Notes: generated from the letters alone by a model not told the origin. A stretch of DNA of 64,000 nucleotides from Diphasiastrum complanatum (GCA_029204225.1 CM055111.1:30232717-30296716); one strand, 5' to 3'. Positions 21,965-37,631 are shown, counted from the stretch's first letter. Made by a program: numbers and translations.

Positions 21965-24206
21965 TGTTGGATTTATCTCCTTTACTCTCCTAAATCCTAT
22001 GTTAATCTGCCTCCATTCATACTGTTGTATTTTACTTGTGTTGTCACACAATCTGTATATTTACATGTAAAATAAGATAGGCGAATAAAACGCGACTGTC
22101 TGCATAAATACAAGTAAATTTCCACAGGCAAAAAAGATGAAAAAAAGGTGACACTGTATTTTTACACGTGATTTGTGATAGGCAAAAAAGACGACACTGC
22201 CCTACAAATGCTAAAGGTGCCCTTATAGAAAAGCGAAGGTACCCTGTAAATCAGTTTTTAAGGCATTTGTCAGAGTGTCGCGTTTTTCGCATTTTCACCA
22301 ACATTAATTTTAGCGAAGGCTGACGTCGTGGCCTTCTCACGCTCATCCCCATGCATTGTGCAATCAGATTTGACAACGACAACAGCCACCCACGATCTCC
22401 CACAGACAACACATCCACTTTGTACTTTCCTCATCTGCACACCTATAAAATTATGTAAATATTGAATATCATCTACGTATTGAATATAACACATCAGAGA
22501 AACAAGCAACAAGCATAACAACATTAGAAGCTTATCAGAGAGAGACAAAGTAGATGCTTTCACGCAGTTCGCGTCTTTTTGTGTTCTTTTCTTTTCGAGT
22601 TATTTTTGTTGTTTCTCACACCCCTCTTTCCCAACATGGTATCAAAGCTATTTTCATAGCCTGATAAGCTTCCACAATAACAAGACTCTACTAGCCGATA
22701 GAGTAATTGTCTTCTTGTTCTATAATTTAGCATCATATTTTCATACTTAAGTCACTGATAGTTATTCTTATCACCTAGACTAATCTTCCACATGGATTCC
22801 CAAGGGAAAGCCAGTCCTATCTTGGACAAGTTTGATGGAGACAATTACCATATGTGGAAATTTAAGATGAAAATAGTGCTAATGGCTAAAGAATTGTATG
22901 ATGTTGTTACAGGTGCAGAAGGGAAACCCGAAGCAGACGATGCAGCATTCGCCAGATGGAAGTTGAAGGATGGAAAGACTTTCGCGCTGATCATTCTCAA
23001 TATTTCGGATACTCAGATCGGCCATATATCCAAAGCCCAAACATCCAAAAAAGTCTAGGACATCTTGAGCACATTATACGAAGTGCGAGATATAGCTTCC
23101 AAGCTACATCTCAGGAAGAAATTTTACTCTCTCAAAATGGTAAATGGTGATTCCCTTTAGAATCACATCAATTAATTCAAGAACCTGCTAAAGCAAATGG
23201 CCGCTGTCGGATCTGTAATCGATGATCAAGACGTGGTGATGCCCAAGAGCTTCTGGATTGAAGCTGTCTCCACTACAACTTACGTCCAAAATAGATGTTC
23301 GACCAAGGTCCTATCAGCCAAAACACCCCATGAGGTGTGGACAAGCTCTAAGCCTTTTGTGAAGAACCTAAGAGTGTTCGGATGCATTGCCTATACACAA
23401 ATCCTGAAAGATACGAGGAAGAAATTCGACTTCCAAGGTCTCAAGACCATCCTAATTGGATACACTTCATCTGATAACACATACAAGCTGTATGATTCGG
23501 ATACCCAACAAATCTTGTACAGCCGAGATAAAATCTTTATCAAGGATCAGTTCATCGACATCAAAGACAAAGATATTGTTCCAGAAGAACCTTCATCACC
23601 TACCATTGACACAATAATCAGAGCTTCAGGCTGAAGCGTGTCCATCATCGACCCACTACTTGACAGCGAAGCAGATGAAGACGTTGCTGCTACCCAACAG
23701 CAAGTCCCAGGAGTGGTTCATCAGTCGACTCCTCCCAGAAGATCAAGCCGAGTGCGCACACAACCCACAAGGTATACTCCTAAGGCTGCATGTCTCTTGA
23801 TACAGGAACCAACAATAGTCAAAGAGGCACTTAGCCAACCAGACTCTGATCTCTGGAGAGAAGCTATGGACAAAGAGTATTCCTCTCTGATCAAGAACCA
23901 AATGTGGTAACTAGTCGAAGCTCCTACTGGCTGCAATATCATTGATTGTAAATGGATCTTCCAAATCAAATACAATGCCAATGGAGGAATTGATCGAAGG
24001 AAGACAAGACTGGTGGCACAAGGATTCACTCAGATCTCCAACATCGACTATAGTGAGACTTTTAGTCTTGTAGTCAAACATTCGTCGATCCGAGCACTCT
24101 TATCATATGCTGCAGCTGCCGACCTCGAAGTGCATCAACTTGATGTGCAAACAACTTATCTGAATGGAGTTATACAAGAAGACATCTACATGATCCAGCT
24201 CGAAGG
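21965..24206 (+). mobile_element. Copia B, 5' half (LTR, gag, part of pol)
   Basis: LTR 21965-22636 (TGTTGG...CCAACA); PBS TGGTATCAAAGC 22637-22648. Gag starts at ATG 22792 (MDSQGKASPILDKFDGDNYH, then MWKFKMKIVLMAKELYDVV). It hits TAG at 23056 and jumps near 23200 from gag directly into the integrase C-terminal part (SFWIEAVSTTTYVQNR), so protease and integrase core are deleted. The RT N-terminus follows (TPTGCNI-like linker, WIFQIKYNANGGIDRR, HQLDVQTTYLNGVIQEDIYM) and ends at TAA 24208. Stops also occur at 23632 and 23908. The same family's 3' half is at 41059-43468. Confidence 0.88.
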
Positions 24207-25420
24207 ATAATGAGACCAAGATTCATCAGGAAGATCTATGGCATAAGAGATTGGGCCATCCCAATTTCAAAGCCATGCAATCAATGTTCAAGGAAGGAAA
24301 AGCAATGGATTACCAAAAAATTGTCAAAGGAGCTTCAACCCTGTGAAGCTTGTGTTTTGGCCAAATCTCATAGAAGACCTTTTCCAAGATCTAACATCAA
24401 GACTCGACAACCACTTGAGCTCGTGCATTTAGATGTTCATGTCTCTTCTTCCATGAGCAAAGGAAGAGCAAATTGTTTTGTGTCCTACATACATGATTAC
24501 ACAGGAGTTTCTTGGATTTATATGCTATTTTCTAAAGCCATGGTTTATGATGTCTCTTACTTTCAAAGCTTATGTTGAAAAGCAGTTTTCTTTCAAACTA
24601 AAAGCATTGAGGAGTGATAGTGGAGGTGAATATACCTCCAATAAGTTTAAAGACTATTGTGAGCAAGAGGGAATACAAATAGAGTTTTCATGTTCTTATA
24701 CCCCTCAGCAAAATGGAATTGCTGAAAGAAAAAATAGAATATTGTGTGAATGTGCAAAAGCCATTAGGCTAGAAGCATCTCTACCTAAAGAGTTTTGGGG
24801 AGAAGTAGTTGCATGTGCAAATTATCTTTGTAATAGGCTTCCAAATCTTGCTATAGAAGGAAGAACACCATATGAAATGTTGCACATGAAAAAGCCTAAG
24901 GTAGATCATCCCAGGATCTTTGGTTGTTTATGCTATGTGCATGTTCCTTTAGAGACTAGGAAACAAGATGATCCTAGTGCTATTAAAGGTATTTTCATTG
25001 ACATGCATCCTCTAAGAAAGCACATAAAGTTTTTGTTCCCTCTACTAACAAGAATGTTTTAAGTAGAGATGTGATCTTTCATGAAGATCAGAAATATAAC
25101 TTGGATGAGGCAAAGATCAAGGAATCTCATGCAGGATTTACCATTATCAATCTTGATGTTGGTTAAGATGTGTTGGGGCCGAGGCTTGAGGAGGAGAAAC
25201 TTCAAGCACATGCACCTAGAAGATCTACAAGAGTAAGATCCGAGCCAAGTAGGCTCACACATATGTGGAGAGAGGAAAGCAAGTGGAGGATCTAGGATGC
25301 ACTTCCTATCATGCATTCTTCATATCACATGAAGAGCCAAGAGATGTCTAAGAAGCACTTCAATCCAAGGAGTGGATTGAAGCAATGACCCTCGAGTATG
25401 AAGCCTTGATGTCAAACCCA
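24207..25420 (+). mobile_element. Copia C fragment (integrase to RT linker)
   Basis: A different Copia family abuts element B without LTRs. It reads EDLWHKRLGHPNFKAMQSMF, a frameshift, CEACVLAKSHRRPF, a frameshift, then an open run with LRSDSGGEYTSNKFKDYCEQ and QQNGIAERKNR (second Asp and Glu of integrase DDE). It continues through EGRTPYEM, PKVDHPRIFGCLCYVHVP and, after another shift, SRDVIFHED and ALQSKEWIEAM. It stops near 25418, before the RT. Very close to the minus-strand fragment at 56920-57786, which belongs to the same family. Confidence 0.85.
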
Positions 25421-25555
25421 ATTATTGCCTAAGTTTATTTCTCAATTGTTTATGTAGTCCCCAGTACGTTATAAATGTATTTGAAATGGGAGAAAGAAGT
25501 CAATGACATAAATGTAGAGAGTTATTTGAAGTAATGAAGCATATGTCATCCATAC

Positions 25556-28500
25556 CTAAAATCCAAGGCTTTGTGGTTTGCCAGATCTTGAGGGATCATT
25601 CCATTTAAGTTGTTGTTCTGCAAAAAACTACAATTTGTACTTACATCAGGTTACAATCTTAGCCGAAAATTGATACTTTATAAAAGAGTTGACCAAGGAA
25701 TTTGCGCTAGAAGCTCTAGAACAACAAATACACGATGTGAAGAAAGCCCTTTAACTTGCTTACTTGCATGGCTTCAATGGAACTACAAACATATTGAAAA
25801 ATAAAATATGAAGGTAGGGTACCAAAGATACATACAGGCTCGTAAGATTTGTTAGTGCGCTAAGATCTGGGATAGTTCCAACTAGGTTGTTGTCATTGAG
25901 CCATCTATGAAATTGAAATTATTAGGTGCTAAAAGACCCTATATATATAAATTCAAGATTGAAAGTTTGTAGTACAAAGCTTAATAAGAGTGTAAAAAAG
26001 CCAAATAAATGCTTACAAAGTAGTCAATGATGTTAAGTTTGCGATTGTTATGGGGATGCTTCCATGAAGATTCATGTTGGATAAGTTCCTGCATATAGTT
26101 GAGGGCAATGTTAAAAATTTTGTCACTAGTCTTTTTTTAGTTGCTCTTTTCTGCACAAAGAAAAGATAGGACTGGACTCCAAAATTGGTCAACTTGTAGA
26201 GAGTCAAAGATCCCCACCACTTAACCAGATCCTTATTGGAGTCTCCATAGAGACTTAAGTGATATCATTCTTGCAAATCCTATGAAGCTATCAATCATGC
26301 TTACCGAAATCTCGTAATTATGTAATCAACAACTTTATGGATTATTAATTCTATTTGTGAATAGAAAACAACACAACATTCTCTTATCCTAGACATTCCC
26401 AACTATCTTATCCTAAGAAGATATGTCTTCCTAATTAACAAATAAAATGTTCTATATAATAGATCAAAAGACTAACTCTTGTAATCCATGTATTCTTAGT
26501 AAATAGATAAAATGGTTTGTATAGTGGATCAACCATTTTTTTTCATAAATAAAAAAACACAGTTAAATGTGCCAACACAAATACAATTTCAATGTGATCT
26601 TATGGTAAGGTAAATGATGACATATAAAACATATATGATAAAAATCTTACACTGTAGTAACTCTGGGTGGGGTGCCATTGCAACATTTCAACCATTCCCA
26701 TGTGTATGGTACTGGTAAGCATGGATCACCGGTCCAAGAGGAGAGATTCCAACTACGTTTCAAGTCTTCTAGTGCTTGGACTGCATCCATACATTAATAG
26801 AATTAGTACCACAAAGATAGAGATAATAAGAGCTAGCTTGTACTGACTAAATGCATTTGTAAATGCATGTATACTTATTACCATTTCTCCTACTAAATTT
26901 GCTATAGATATCAATCTTAAAGCTTAAGTTTATTTGTAAGAAAAATAATCAACTGAAGTTGAAGTCCAAAAAATGACATCTTTAAGGGAGACTAATGAGA
27001 TGATTTTTGACAATTGGTACACCAAGTTGATAATAAAATATCGAAAAGGGTACAAAAGAAAATTTAGTAAATTAGTTGAACAATGCATTTGAGAATTGAT
27101 CGAATAAAATTTATTGCTGCTAGATTTATGGAAGATGTATCCTCAACTGGCCATAGACTAAAATGAATAATTCCCACTTTTCTCCATCTAAACTGGTAGA
27201 CTAGTTAATAGATACGTTGTCAAAGCCCTACTCTCATGTATGTAGATAGTTTTGTTTTGAATATTTTAATCATTTAGCAATGTGAGTTCAACTTTCTCTT
27301 CAACCTTCTCTTGCGTGTATGCTTTTGCACTCATTGACTGTGTATCTGCATTACTTTTGACATGGGCTACTTAACCTTGATGAGCCTATGAAATAGATAG
27401 AGCATGCAAAGAGCTACAATTCGAGTTGAGAAAGTCTCTTAGAAGAGGAGTGAGCAAAAATTGAATAGAAAACCATTGTTAAGCCAATAGAGAGCCATTG
27501 TCAAGCACAAATATGACTCTAAGACGAATGGAAAGCATTCTATTATTTTTATAAGTAGCATGATAACATATATGAATATTGAAGCCCATAAAAATCTTGA
27601 AAAGCATATTGTAGCCCATACAGAGGTTGGAAAGAAGTTGGGAAGACATGACACCTATAAAAACTAGATACTTTTTGGTTTTGTCTTGTGTTTTTTTGTT
27701 CGGGGGCGGGGGGTGTTTCTATTTTCACTTCCTTTTTCCTAAAATGTTTTTTACACGCACTTTTCGGGCGGGAGGTGCGTGTAAGAAAAAGTAATTTTTT
27801 TCACATGCTTTTGGCACCCGAAAGGGGCATCTAAAAACAATTTGCCATAAAAAAATTTGCCCCACAAATTCTGTTTTGTGAGGCTCCTCCAATTCCTTCA
27901 TAAAAATTGTGAAAACTGATTTTATGGCTAAAATAAAAAGTTCAACCATACTACAAAATGCTTTGCCATTGGTTTACAGCTAGGAAAGGACTTTTAGTGA
28001 TCTTTGCATGGTGTTCAAATGATGTTCAATAATGGACAAGCAATAGTTTGGCCATTTAAGCGTTGCAAAAGTCACCAAAAGGTCCTTACCCAATAGAATA
28101 TTAAATGGCGTTCAATAAAGGACAAGCAATAGTTTGATGGCCATTTTAGCGGTGCAAAAGTCACTACAAGTTCATTACCCAATAGAATTCTAAATGGAGT
28201 CTTATAAGTTGTAGGTGTGAAAATTAAGGACATCAATGAAGTAATGTAATGAGTCGTGTGACTTACCATCATAGAAGAAGTCCCTGGGACAAGAGCGGGA
28301 AGTTCCAAAAGGATCTCGACTCCGTTAAGAATAGGACCAAAGGTGGAATTTGGCAATATGGCCTCAAATGTGAAATTGTTTACTGCACCACTAAGATTAA
28401 ACTCACCATCACTAAAAGCATAATAATAATCCCGTCCACGATAAGGGCCCTGAACATATTGTTGGACATTCACGGGTCCATCAAAAAATATCTTGTTGTT

Positions 28501-29183
28501 TTGGGAATCTGTATAAAAGATGTTGAAGACCCTCCCGCCGTTGGGCCCAAGGTTTTGAATCTCCGCAAGGTGGAATACTACATAGAACGTTCCCTCATGA
28601 ATACAGAACACATTATCAATACAGAAGTCTGTCAGATTAAAATTGAAGAACATTGAAGTGCTATTTGTAGTTGTTTTTGCTGTGCTCAACACTGCTGGCG
28701 GTGGCTCATCATAAGTGGATTCGGATGACACTGGATTGGAGGTGCTAATCTTGACTGAGGTGGGATCTGACGTGAGAGACGTTATGTCAACGTCCGAACC
28801 CCAAGTACGATCGTAAGAATCCTGGGGATACCTGCGTTCAGATAGAATTAGAGCACATTAGCGCAGATCATGAGGCAATATTTACTTCTGTTATTCTGCT
28901 CGTTCCTAGTAATTTAAAAATTATGGTAGAAGGAGTATTCGTTCCACGGAACAGGCTTCCGATGGTGAACACTTGTCAAGAAGAAGAAAATCTTATTATA
29001 GAATTCGAATATTACCTGCTGCCGTTATGATTTGGCAAGAAGCCTATGTCCACTCTCCAGTAGGAGTGCATAACCACAACGCTGTTGGCGTGCCCATTAT
29101 CGTACATGGTAGAAGCGAGGGGTCTAAGTTCCAAAGCCGAAATGAATGGAGTGCTCCCTGTAGACGTTTTTGCCACGCAAACA
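25556..29183 (-). pseudogene. Receptor-like kinase middle exons: malectin C half + LRRs
   Basis: Minus-strand exons, phases checked: 29183-29016 (VCVAKTSTGSTPFISALELR), 28831-28267 (YPQDSYDRTWGSD through the second malectin half, ending ALVPGTSS), 26780-26651 (ALEDLKRSWNLSSWTGDPCL then YTWEWLKC, the LRR N-cap), 26088-26017, 25904-25836 and 25627-25556 (three LRR exons of 72, 69 and 72 bp). The last LRR reads LFLQNNNLNGMIPQDLANHK. Introns have GT/AG ends. One small exon between 28267 and 26780 is needed by phase but not recognised. No signal peptide, membrane or kinase exon follows on this strand; Copia C lies immediately downstream. The last exon ends in phase 2, which fits the exon at 2191. 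Confidence 0.87.
28024..28197. repeat. Tandem duplication in a receptor-kinase intron
   Basis: Two adjacent 86-88-bp copies at 28024-28109 and 28110-28197, both containing GGACAAGCAATAGTTTG and ACCCAATAGAAT. Lies just downstream (minus strand) of the exon ending at 28267. Confidence 0.8.
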
Positions 29184-29199
29184 CTGAAGAAGAGATCAA

Positions 29200-30078
29200 A
29201 GAGGAACATGGTGTGTACGACCATGGCAGTCCTTGAGTCTGACGGTTTGTAGCATCGAAGAGAGAAAATGATGTTGCTACTTTGAACTCAACACTTCAAA
29301 GTGGTTACAAGTGGACACTTGTTCGAATCCAGATCAACCTCATGCAACCTTTTCGAGTTATTGAGTTTGAAGTAGTAGACACACTTTTCTCATTTCGATG
29401 TGGTGAACCTTGAGGTTTGAGAATGTCCACGACCTGCACGCCATATGCCTCTTTGGTATCTCCGTTTTTAGGCGAGGCACCCAAATTGGCACATACAACT
29501 CGATCGCAGAGCCAGTTAGCCCCCTTTGCATCCTCAATGGATTTCGTGTGTTCACCAATATTGTTAGGGTTTAGGGTATTTCAAGTCCAAGTAACAATGA
29601 TGATCCAAATTGAACCACATCGAGGAGTAGATATCAATAAGAGGCTCACTGGCCCCACAAGTGACTTGTACGTAACAAGGGAGTGTCTCTCCTATGAAGA
29701 CACTACAGAGGAAAATGATGTGTAGGCCCATGCCAATCCTTGAACCTTGAGGTTGATAGCATCTAAGAGAGAAAAAGATGCTACTACTTCGAACTCAACA
29801 CTTCAAAGTGGTTATATGTGGACACTTGTTTGAATCCAAATGAACCTCATGCAACCTTTTAGAGTTATTGAGTTTGAAGTAGCAAACACACTTTTTTCAT
29901 TTCGATGTGGTGAACCATGAGGTTCAAGAACGTCAATGGCCTGCACACCATATGGCTCTTTGGTATCATCATTTTTAGGCGAGACACCCAATTGGCACAG
30001 ACATCTCGATCGAGGAGCCAATTAGCCCCCCTTGCATTCTCAATGGATTTGTGTCATCATTAATATTGTTAGGGTTAT
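29200..30078. repeat. Tandem duplication (~510 bp offset) beside malectin exon
   Basis: Sequence at about 29205-29585 recurs at about 29717-30078; shared phrases include GAACTCAACACTTCAAAGTGG and TTCGATGTGGTGAACC in both. Between the copies, 29593-29697 is the inverted match of 21725-21833. The repeated unit is intron 2 of the receptor kinase on the minus strand. Confidence 0.8.
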
Positions 30079-30726
30079 GGTTTGTGGTGAATTGGAGATG
30101 GAAAAATGATTTATATGTTGGTATTGCTCTCATAGCTTTGACTCAATACCTATAAAAGCTCAGACTATGCTACAGGAACCATGCATGCACATAGACACAT
30201 GAATAAATTAAGATCCTACAAATCAGAGTAGCATGAATTGGTAAATATGAAACATAAACGAACGGCATCACACACACACACCCTAAACCCTAAAACCTAC
30301 GCACACATGAGGAAGAAAAAAAAAGATTCAAAAGTAAAGGGAGGGAAAATAGTGCACCCTCCTACGGGCCCCCACTCCACATATAACCATATAATAAGGG
30401 CCCAAGGCCAGTCAATGTCATAAAAAAGGACCCAGTGTGGGTCATAAGCATATAAAAAGGCTCTGGGGCCTGTACATGACTAATATAAAATGCTTAACCA
30501 GAAATATACATAACCAAGAGTAAATGTAAAGAGGCCTGCGGAATGTATGCAGAATAGCCCAGTAGGCTTGTATCCTATAGTCCGTAACCCTGGCTATAAA
30601 GAACATTGCCTCCAATGTAGGCAAAATAAGATAAGAACCAGTGCCAGAGAAAAATACTGCATCAAGATATCTCATCTGAGAAAGGAACATCAAGAGAAGC
30701 CGGAGCATCTCGAGAAGCAATGGTAG
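30079..30726. other. Unassigned; possible Gypsy 3' end/LTR on minus strand
   Basis: No coding similarity. It lies directly downstream, in minus orientation, of the Gypsy chromodomain remnant, so it may hold that element's 3' LTR. Short internal repeats occur around 30370-30480 (GGGCCCAAGGCCAGTCAATG). No LTR ends defined. Confidence 0.35.
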
Positions 30727-31119
30727 CTACAAGTGATCGAGCCTGACCAGCCATGATAGGGGTATGATAAAAAACATCAATGGCTCCCAAGTAGCCTCCT
30801 CAATAGGACGACCATCCCACTGGACCAAAAACTGAACCTGCCGATGGCGACGACTATGCAATAAGCGCACCTGTAAAATAGCAGCTGGCAGGAGTGGAAA
30901 AAGCTCTGGATCTGTAGGAGCACGTAATAAACTGACTTGAAAGATATCACAAGCCCGAGTAGTAGCAAACTGGACTGAGGCGCTCAAGAATCTGAAAAGG
31001 CCCATAATAGTGCGATGCAAGCTTCTCAGTAGAAGCAAGACCCTGTACAAAATGATGGCGAACAAAGCGTAACCAGAGTCTATTGCCTTTTGAAGTGTCA
31101 TTGTCACATCTTTCGCCAA
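30727..31119 (-). mobile_element. Ty3/Gypsy integrase C-terminus with chromodomain (broken)
   Basis: In one minus frame: KGNRLWLRFVRHHFVQGLAS then EKLASHYYGPFQILERLSPV, the Gypsy integrase C-terminal region. In the next frame: IFQVSLLRA (cf. FHVSLLK) and HRQVQFLVQWDGRPIEEATW then EPL, a chromodomain of the type that targets chromoviruses to marked chromatin. At least one frameshift separates the two. Only the last part of pol remains. Confidence 0.8.
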
Positions 31120-31130
31120 TAAGTTTCAAG

Positions 31131-31632
31131 TTGTGTGGAATGACCTGGGTAGGGCATGAAGAAAATAACTAAGCTGTTTTTCCTTTGTAATTGTATTTTT
31201 TGTGCCAGAATTCTGCAAGGAAATAAACAGGTCTTTAATCTTTCACACGAATGTGTTCAGGTCTTTGTCGTCCCATTGTAAGTAAGTTAATTGGTCTTCC
31301 AAGAACATCATCTGATTACAAAATTGAGTCTCATTCTTGGTTTGCAATTCTTCTCATAAATCTTTTGCGTTTGAAATTGATATAAGATCTAGCATTATAT
31401 TGTCATGCACTGAAGACACAATAATTGCTATAACTATGTCATTTTTTAAACTCCATTCACGAAGTTCTTTGCTAGGAGTAGCTACTGGCTTTTCCTCTAT
31501 TGGTTCTACCCATTGCTATAGACCTTCGCCCTTCAACAAGAGTGAAATTTTTAATTTCCAAATCAAGTACTTTGAACCTTCTGGATCCAAGATGGTAGTG
31601 AGCTTAGTTTGAATATTGATGATTGATGACAT
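31131..31632 (-). pseudogene. Copia gag fragment with three stops
   Basis: The minus frame begins MSSIINIQTKLTTILDPEGS then KYLIWKLKISLLLKGEGL, the Copia gag N-terminus. It continues through WVEPIEEKPVA, VHDNIMLDLI, QTKNETQFCNQMMFLEDQLT and LPRSFHTT. In-frame stops follow GEGL, AKDL and FV. Frame is otherwise conserved over about 165 codons. No PBS or LTR identified with certainty. Confidence 0.8.
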
Positions 31633-31780
31633 CTTCTAATTTTCTGAATCACTCCAAATAGTGGCTTTGTTAATGGATGTATAAAGAATGCTGAGAGGGA
31701 TACAAAAAATAGTTATGTATTGATTCTGATTCGTTCTGATATTACTATATCAATTTTAAACCTTGTATGCTTTGAAACCA

Positions 31781-31900
31781 CTATAGAAAAAATAGTAATT
31801 ATTTTTTCACAAAGAACCCGATTGAAGACACTGATATTATTTTTGATTTATTCAAACTTTTATCGTGTCCTTTGTGAAAGAATAATTACTATTTTTCCTA
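31781..31900. repeat. Inverted repeat (35-bp arms)
   Basis: Arm 1 (31781-31817) contains GAAAAAATAGTAATTATTTT then TTCACAAAG. Arm 2 (31866-31900) is its near-perfect reverse complement. The loop is about 50 bases. It may be a foldback element or inverted LTR termini beside the Copia gag scrap. Confidence 0.65.
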
Positions 31901-31904
31901 CATC

Positions 31905-32726
31905 TCCCTCCTCAGCCCACTCCTCCATCATAAGTATAGATCTCCTTTCTATGGTTTTATAATAACTTCCATAATTGATATAGAAAATGGTGTCCGCATT
32001 GGATGCTTCACTATTTCTTACATCAATGTTACACGTCAAGATGTAACTAGAACATGAAGAACTAAATAGAATGTAAATGAAATGATTCCTCCATGCTTCC
32101 AACTTTGAGCTCTCTAGAAAATAACAGCAACCCAACAATGAATGTGAGTAATCAACCAATGCTTGCATGTCTCCTCCATAGTTGTCCTTTCTTGATATGT
32201 ATCGACCATGAAAATCCAATGAGCCTCCATCTCCATCTTGCCACAAGATATCATCAACACTTGATGACTTGAACATGAGGATATCATCAACACATGAGGA
32301 TATAATGAGCCTCCTTTAGCTTCATGTCCATTAGCAAAACCAGCCAAGATGGCTAGTACAACTCCAACATCAAAATGCTGCAAAACAATGTAACTAGTTT
32401 CACCATATCTTGACAATTTGTACACATTCACACAAAATTTTTCAAACAAGAGATAGAACAAATAAAGTAAACTTGAAAAACACTTTCTTTCCTTGACCTT
32501 ACTTGAATCTTCAATAACCTGCAAAAATAGGGCCAAAGTACTTTTGATGCTCTTGACTAGCTCCAAATGACCACTTTTTATTTTGTGTTGTTGAAGTCCT
32601 TTGAGATCAACCTCTTGATCTTCCACTTGACCATCAAATCCATTGAACAAAGCTTTCTTTCCAGATTCATTAGTTGCATTGATTGCATGAAAACCACCAT
32701 CTACTTTCATAGCATCATCACTTTCA
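31905..32726. other. Unassigned stretch
   Basis: A long minus-strand open frame (32114 to beyond 32726) codes for a polar sequence with EDQEVDLKGLQQHKIKSGHL, which I cannot assign. Its start overlaps the Copia RT coding strand, so part of it is certainly antisense noise. Nothing else seen. Confidence 0.3.
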
Positions 32727-33801
32727 TAGCACCATGTGCATGGTATGGATGCATTGATAATTACTTTCTTTCTCATGAGTTTGTAAGAACAAATTCAGAT
32801 TCAAATATTTATGTTCTTATAAACGAAGATAGAATTGCCTTGATTGTACATTATGTTGATGATATTATTATCACGGGAAATGATGAGAATCTCACTCATT
32901 CTATCAAAGGCAACTTATGCAAGCAATTTGAGATGACAGATTTAGATCTTAGGCACTATTGCTTGGGTGTTGAAGTATGGCAAAATGACAATGATATCAG
33001 GCTATGTCAAAGCAAGTATATGCATGAGATGTTGGAGAGAATTCGCATGATAGAGTGCAAACCTTCCATCACCCCTTGAAAAGCTGGTAAGAAGTTATCT
33101 CGTATTGATGATAGTGCACATGTTGATGCTATTTTATTTTGTCAGCTAGTTGGGAGTTTGATCTATCTTACGACAACACGTCCTGATATCTGCTATGTTG
33201 TAAGTCTGATTAGCCAATTCATGTCATCACCCACTATGGATCATTGGAAAGCTACGAAAAGATTTTGAGGTATGTGAAAGGTACACCTAACCTTGGCTTG
33301 GTCTACAAAAGACAAAGTGCTTTACCTAAGTTGCAAGGTTATGTTGATGCTGATTGGGTAGGAAATGTAGATGATAGAAAGTCAATAACAGGTTATGCCT
33401 TCAATTTTGGTAGCGGTTGTTTTTCATGTTCTAGCAAGAAGCAAGACACCATTTCTCTTTCTTCTATAGAAGTTGAATATAAAGCGTTGAGTTCTGCCAC
33501 TCAGGAAGCTATTTGGCTGCGTAAGTTGCTACGTGAGATTGACATGAAGCAGGTACATCCTACTGTTATTTTCTGTGATAGCCAAAGTGGGATACAATTG
33601 GCTAAGAATATTGTCTTTCACGCGAGAACAAAACATTTTGAGGTAAAATATCACTTTGTCCGTGAAAAGCTACAATCTGAAGATATAAGTATCGCACATT
33701 ATTTTTACTTTGTTGCAAGTTGCTGATATATTTACGAAAGTTTTAAATAAAGAGAAGTTTGAAACTTTTAGAGCCAAACTTGTCTTAAATCTGGTTATGT
33801 A
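32727..33801 (+). mobile_element. Copia D fragment (second half of RT and RNase H)
   Basis: Reads APCAWYGCIDNYFLSHEFVR, ALIVHYVDDIIITGND (RT catalytic YVDD), HYCLGVEVWQ, TGA at 33077, VGSLIYLTTTRPDICYVVSL, a shift near 33267, YVDADWVGNVDDRKSITGYA (RNase H), DTISLSSIEVEYKALSSATQ (the usual EAEY is EVEY), FHARTKHFEVKYHFVREKL and, after a shift near 33700, VADIFTKVL. Ends at 33799-33801. No LTR was recognised downstream. Confidence 0.87.
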
Positions 33802-37440
<3,639 letters not shown>

Positions 37441-37443
37441 ACA

Positions 37444-37631
37444 CATTCTAGGACCATTCATGTTTAGGTGATTAAGACCAAGTGTTGAGAGGAGCTCTTG
37501 CCTTCCAAAAGATCGCTGGTGACTAGTCTTGGAAATCATTCTAGAACCATTCTTGTGTTTAGGTGATTAAGATCAAGTGTTGAGTGGAGGTCTTGCCTTC
37601 TAAAAGATCATTGGTGACTAGTCTTGGAAAT
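37444..37631. repeat. Tandem duplication, 93/95 bp
   Basis: Adjacent copies at 37444-37536 and 37537-37631, both with TTTAGGTGATTAAGA, AAAAGATC and GGTGACTAGTCTTGGAAAT. Lies just before the PBS-like site GGATATTAGAGC near 37727, so probably inside an LTR. Confidence 0.85.

Noticed and set aside
22270-22563. 97-codon minus-strand ORF
   Set aside because: Lies wholly in the Copia B LTR, antisense; a chance frame.
30280-30300. Telomere-like CCCTAAACCCTAAA
   Set aside because: Only two units, not a tract, and in ordinary repeat DNA; GGTTTAGGGT near 29567 is equally short.
32114-32776. 220-codon minus-strand protein
   Set aside because: Its first part is antisense to Copia RT coding sequence; the rest has no recognisable motif, so it is not called as a gene.
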